A stretch of DNA of 5,067 bases from Roseovarius sp. UBA3070 (GTDB lineage: Bacteria > Pseudomonadota > Alphaproteobacteria > Rhodobacterales > Rhodobacteraceae): NCBI GenBank assembly GCA_002366775.1, contig DFBW01000204.1, positions 1 through 5,067 on the forward strand. Reading direction: 5' to 3'. Positions 4,799-5,067 of this stretch are shown one piece after another; positions within the stretch are counted from its first letter, which is position 1, and each line of letters starts with the position of its first letter. The notes beneath the pieces were generated by a model. The model did not search any database and had not been told where the DNA came from. It saw only the letters and a program-made list of their open reading frames with translations. The position numbers were made by a program, and so were the translations under genes.

Positions 4799-5067
4799 AT
4801 GCGCAGAACTGTCACCCTTCTGATAATTTCCACCATGTTGCTCAGCGCCTGTGGCGGTTGGAGCAAAAGCCGTGTGAACCCTTCAAACTGGTTCGGCAAA
4901 AGCCGCTCACAGCCCCGGCAGGAAGCCACAGTTGAAAACCCCAATCCGTTGATCCCCGAACGTGTCGGCATTTTTCGTAAAGACAAACGGGAAGTATATG
5001 ACGGTGTATTGCTGAGTGAAGTTACCGATGTGGTGATTGATCGCACCAATGCGGGCGGTATCGTGCG
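4799..5067 (+). CDS. Putative lipoprotein, N-terminal part (runs off window)
   Basis: An open frame begins at ATG 4799 and continues to the right edge without a stop, giving 89 residues. The N-terminus is a clear lipoprotein signal: 'MRR', a hydrophobic core (about 5-15) and the lipobox 'LSAC' with Cys18 as the lipidated residue, followed by 'GGW'. The mature part begins with a Ser/Arg/Asn-rich stretch containing 'SRVNPSNWFG', then a Pro/Asn segment. A likely folded region starts near residue 52 ('IPERVGIFRKDKREVYDG', then 'VTDVVIDRTNAGGIVR'). I recall similar short lipoproteins in Roseobacter-group genomes, but no function or family name. GGGG (4791-4794) four bases before ATG is a weak ribosome binding site. 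The 130-base gap between this gene and divergent sufE must hold both promoters; I could not identify either with confidence. Confidence 0.75.
   Translation, partial: MRRTVTLLIISTMLLSACGGWSKSRVNPSNWFGKSRSQPRQEATVENPNPLIPERVGIFRKDKREVYDGVLLSEVTDVVIDRTNAGGIV

Overview
The window reads as ordinary chromosomal DNA from an alphaproteobacterium, most likely the Roseobacter/Rhodobacteraceae group. The reasons are the GC-rich codon usage, the family content (a short MetH-type homocysteine methyltransferase, a stand-alone corrinoid protein, a DUF1638 protein, a PA0069-type radical SAM protein and SufE) and an intergenic motif (an AAATATCC-like box followed by a G5/C5 hairpin) that I remember as common in that group. 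Species cannot be named from the sequence alone. I see no mobile element, CRISPR array, tRNA or rRNA.

Layout. (1) Bases 1-349 hold the C-terminal end of a + strand gene, probably a DUF2156/phosphatidylglycerol lysyltransferase-like protein. (2) Bases 384-1394 hold a + strand zinc-dependent homocysteine S-methyltransferase (bmt type), whose ribosome binding site lies in the 3' arm of a terminator-like hairpin. (3) Bases 1460-2545 hold a - strand radical SAM protein of the PA0069 family, convergent with bmt. (4) Bases 2546-2747 are a divergent intergenic region with two candidate promoters, a tandem 9-bp repeat and inverted repeats in the leader of the next gene. (5) Bases 2748-3452 hold a + strand B12-binding corrinoid methyl-carrier protein, followed by a strong intrinsic terminator and a + strand DUF1638 protein (3525-4166). 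(6) A large hairpin separates DUF1638 from a convergent - strand SufE gene (4261-4668). (7) A + strand lipoprotein gene begins at 4799 and runs off the right edge.

How the genes may work together. The homocysteine methyltransferase matches the first domain of B12-dependent methionine synthase (MetH), and the corrinoid protein matches the MetH cap plus B12 domains. In this window the folate-binding and SAM-reactivation domains of MetH are absent. The simplest reading is a methionine synthase split into separate proteins, with the methyl-folate and reactivation parts encoded elsewhere. I recall split MetH enzymes being reported in Roseobacter-group bacteria, so the split itself may not be new. 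The less understood parts are the DUF1638 protein just downstream of the corrinoid gene and the radical SAM protein between the two halves. SufE (Fe-S cluster sulfur transfer) and the lipoprotein look like unrelated neighbours.
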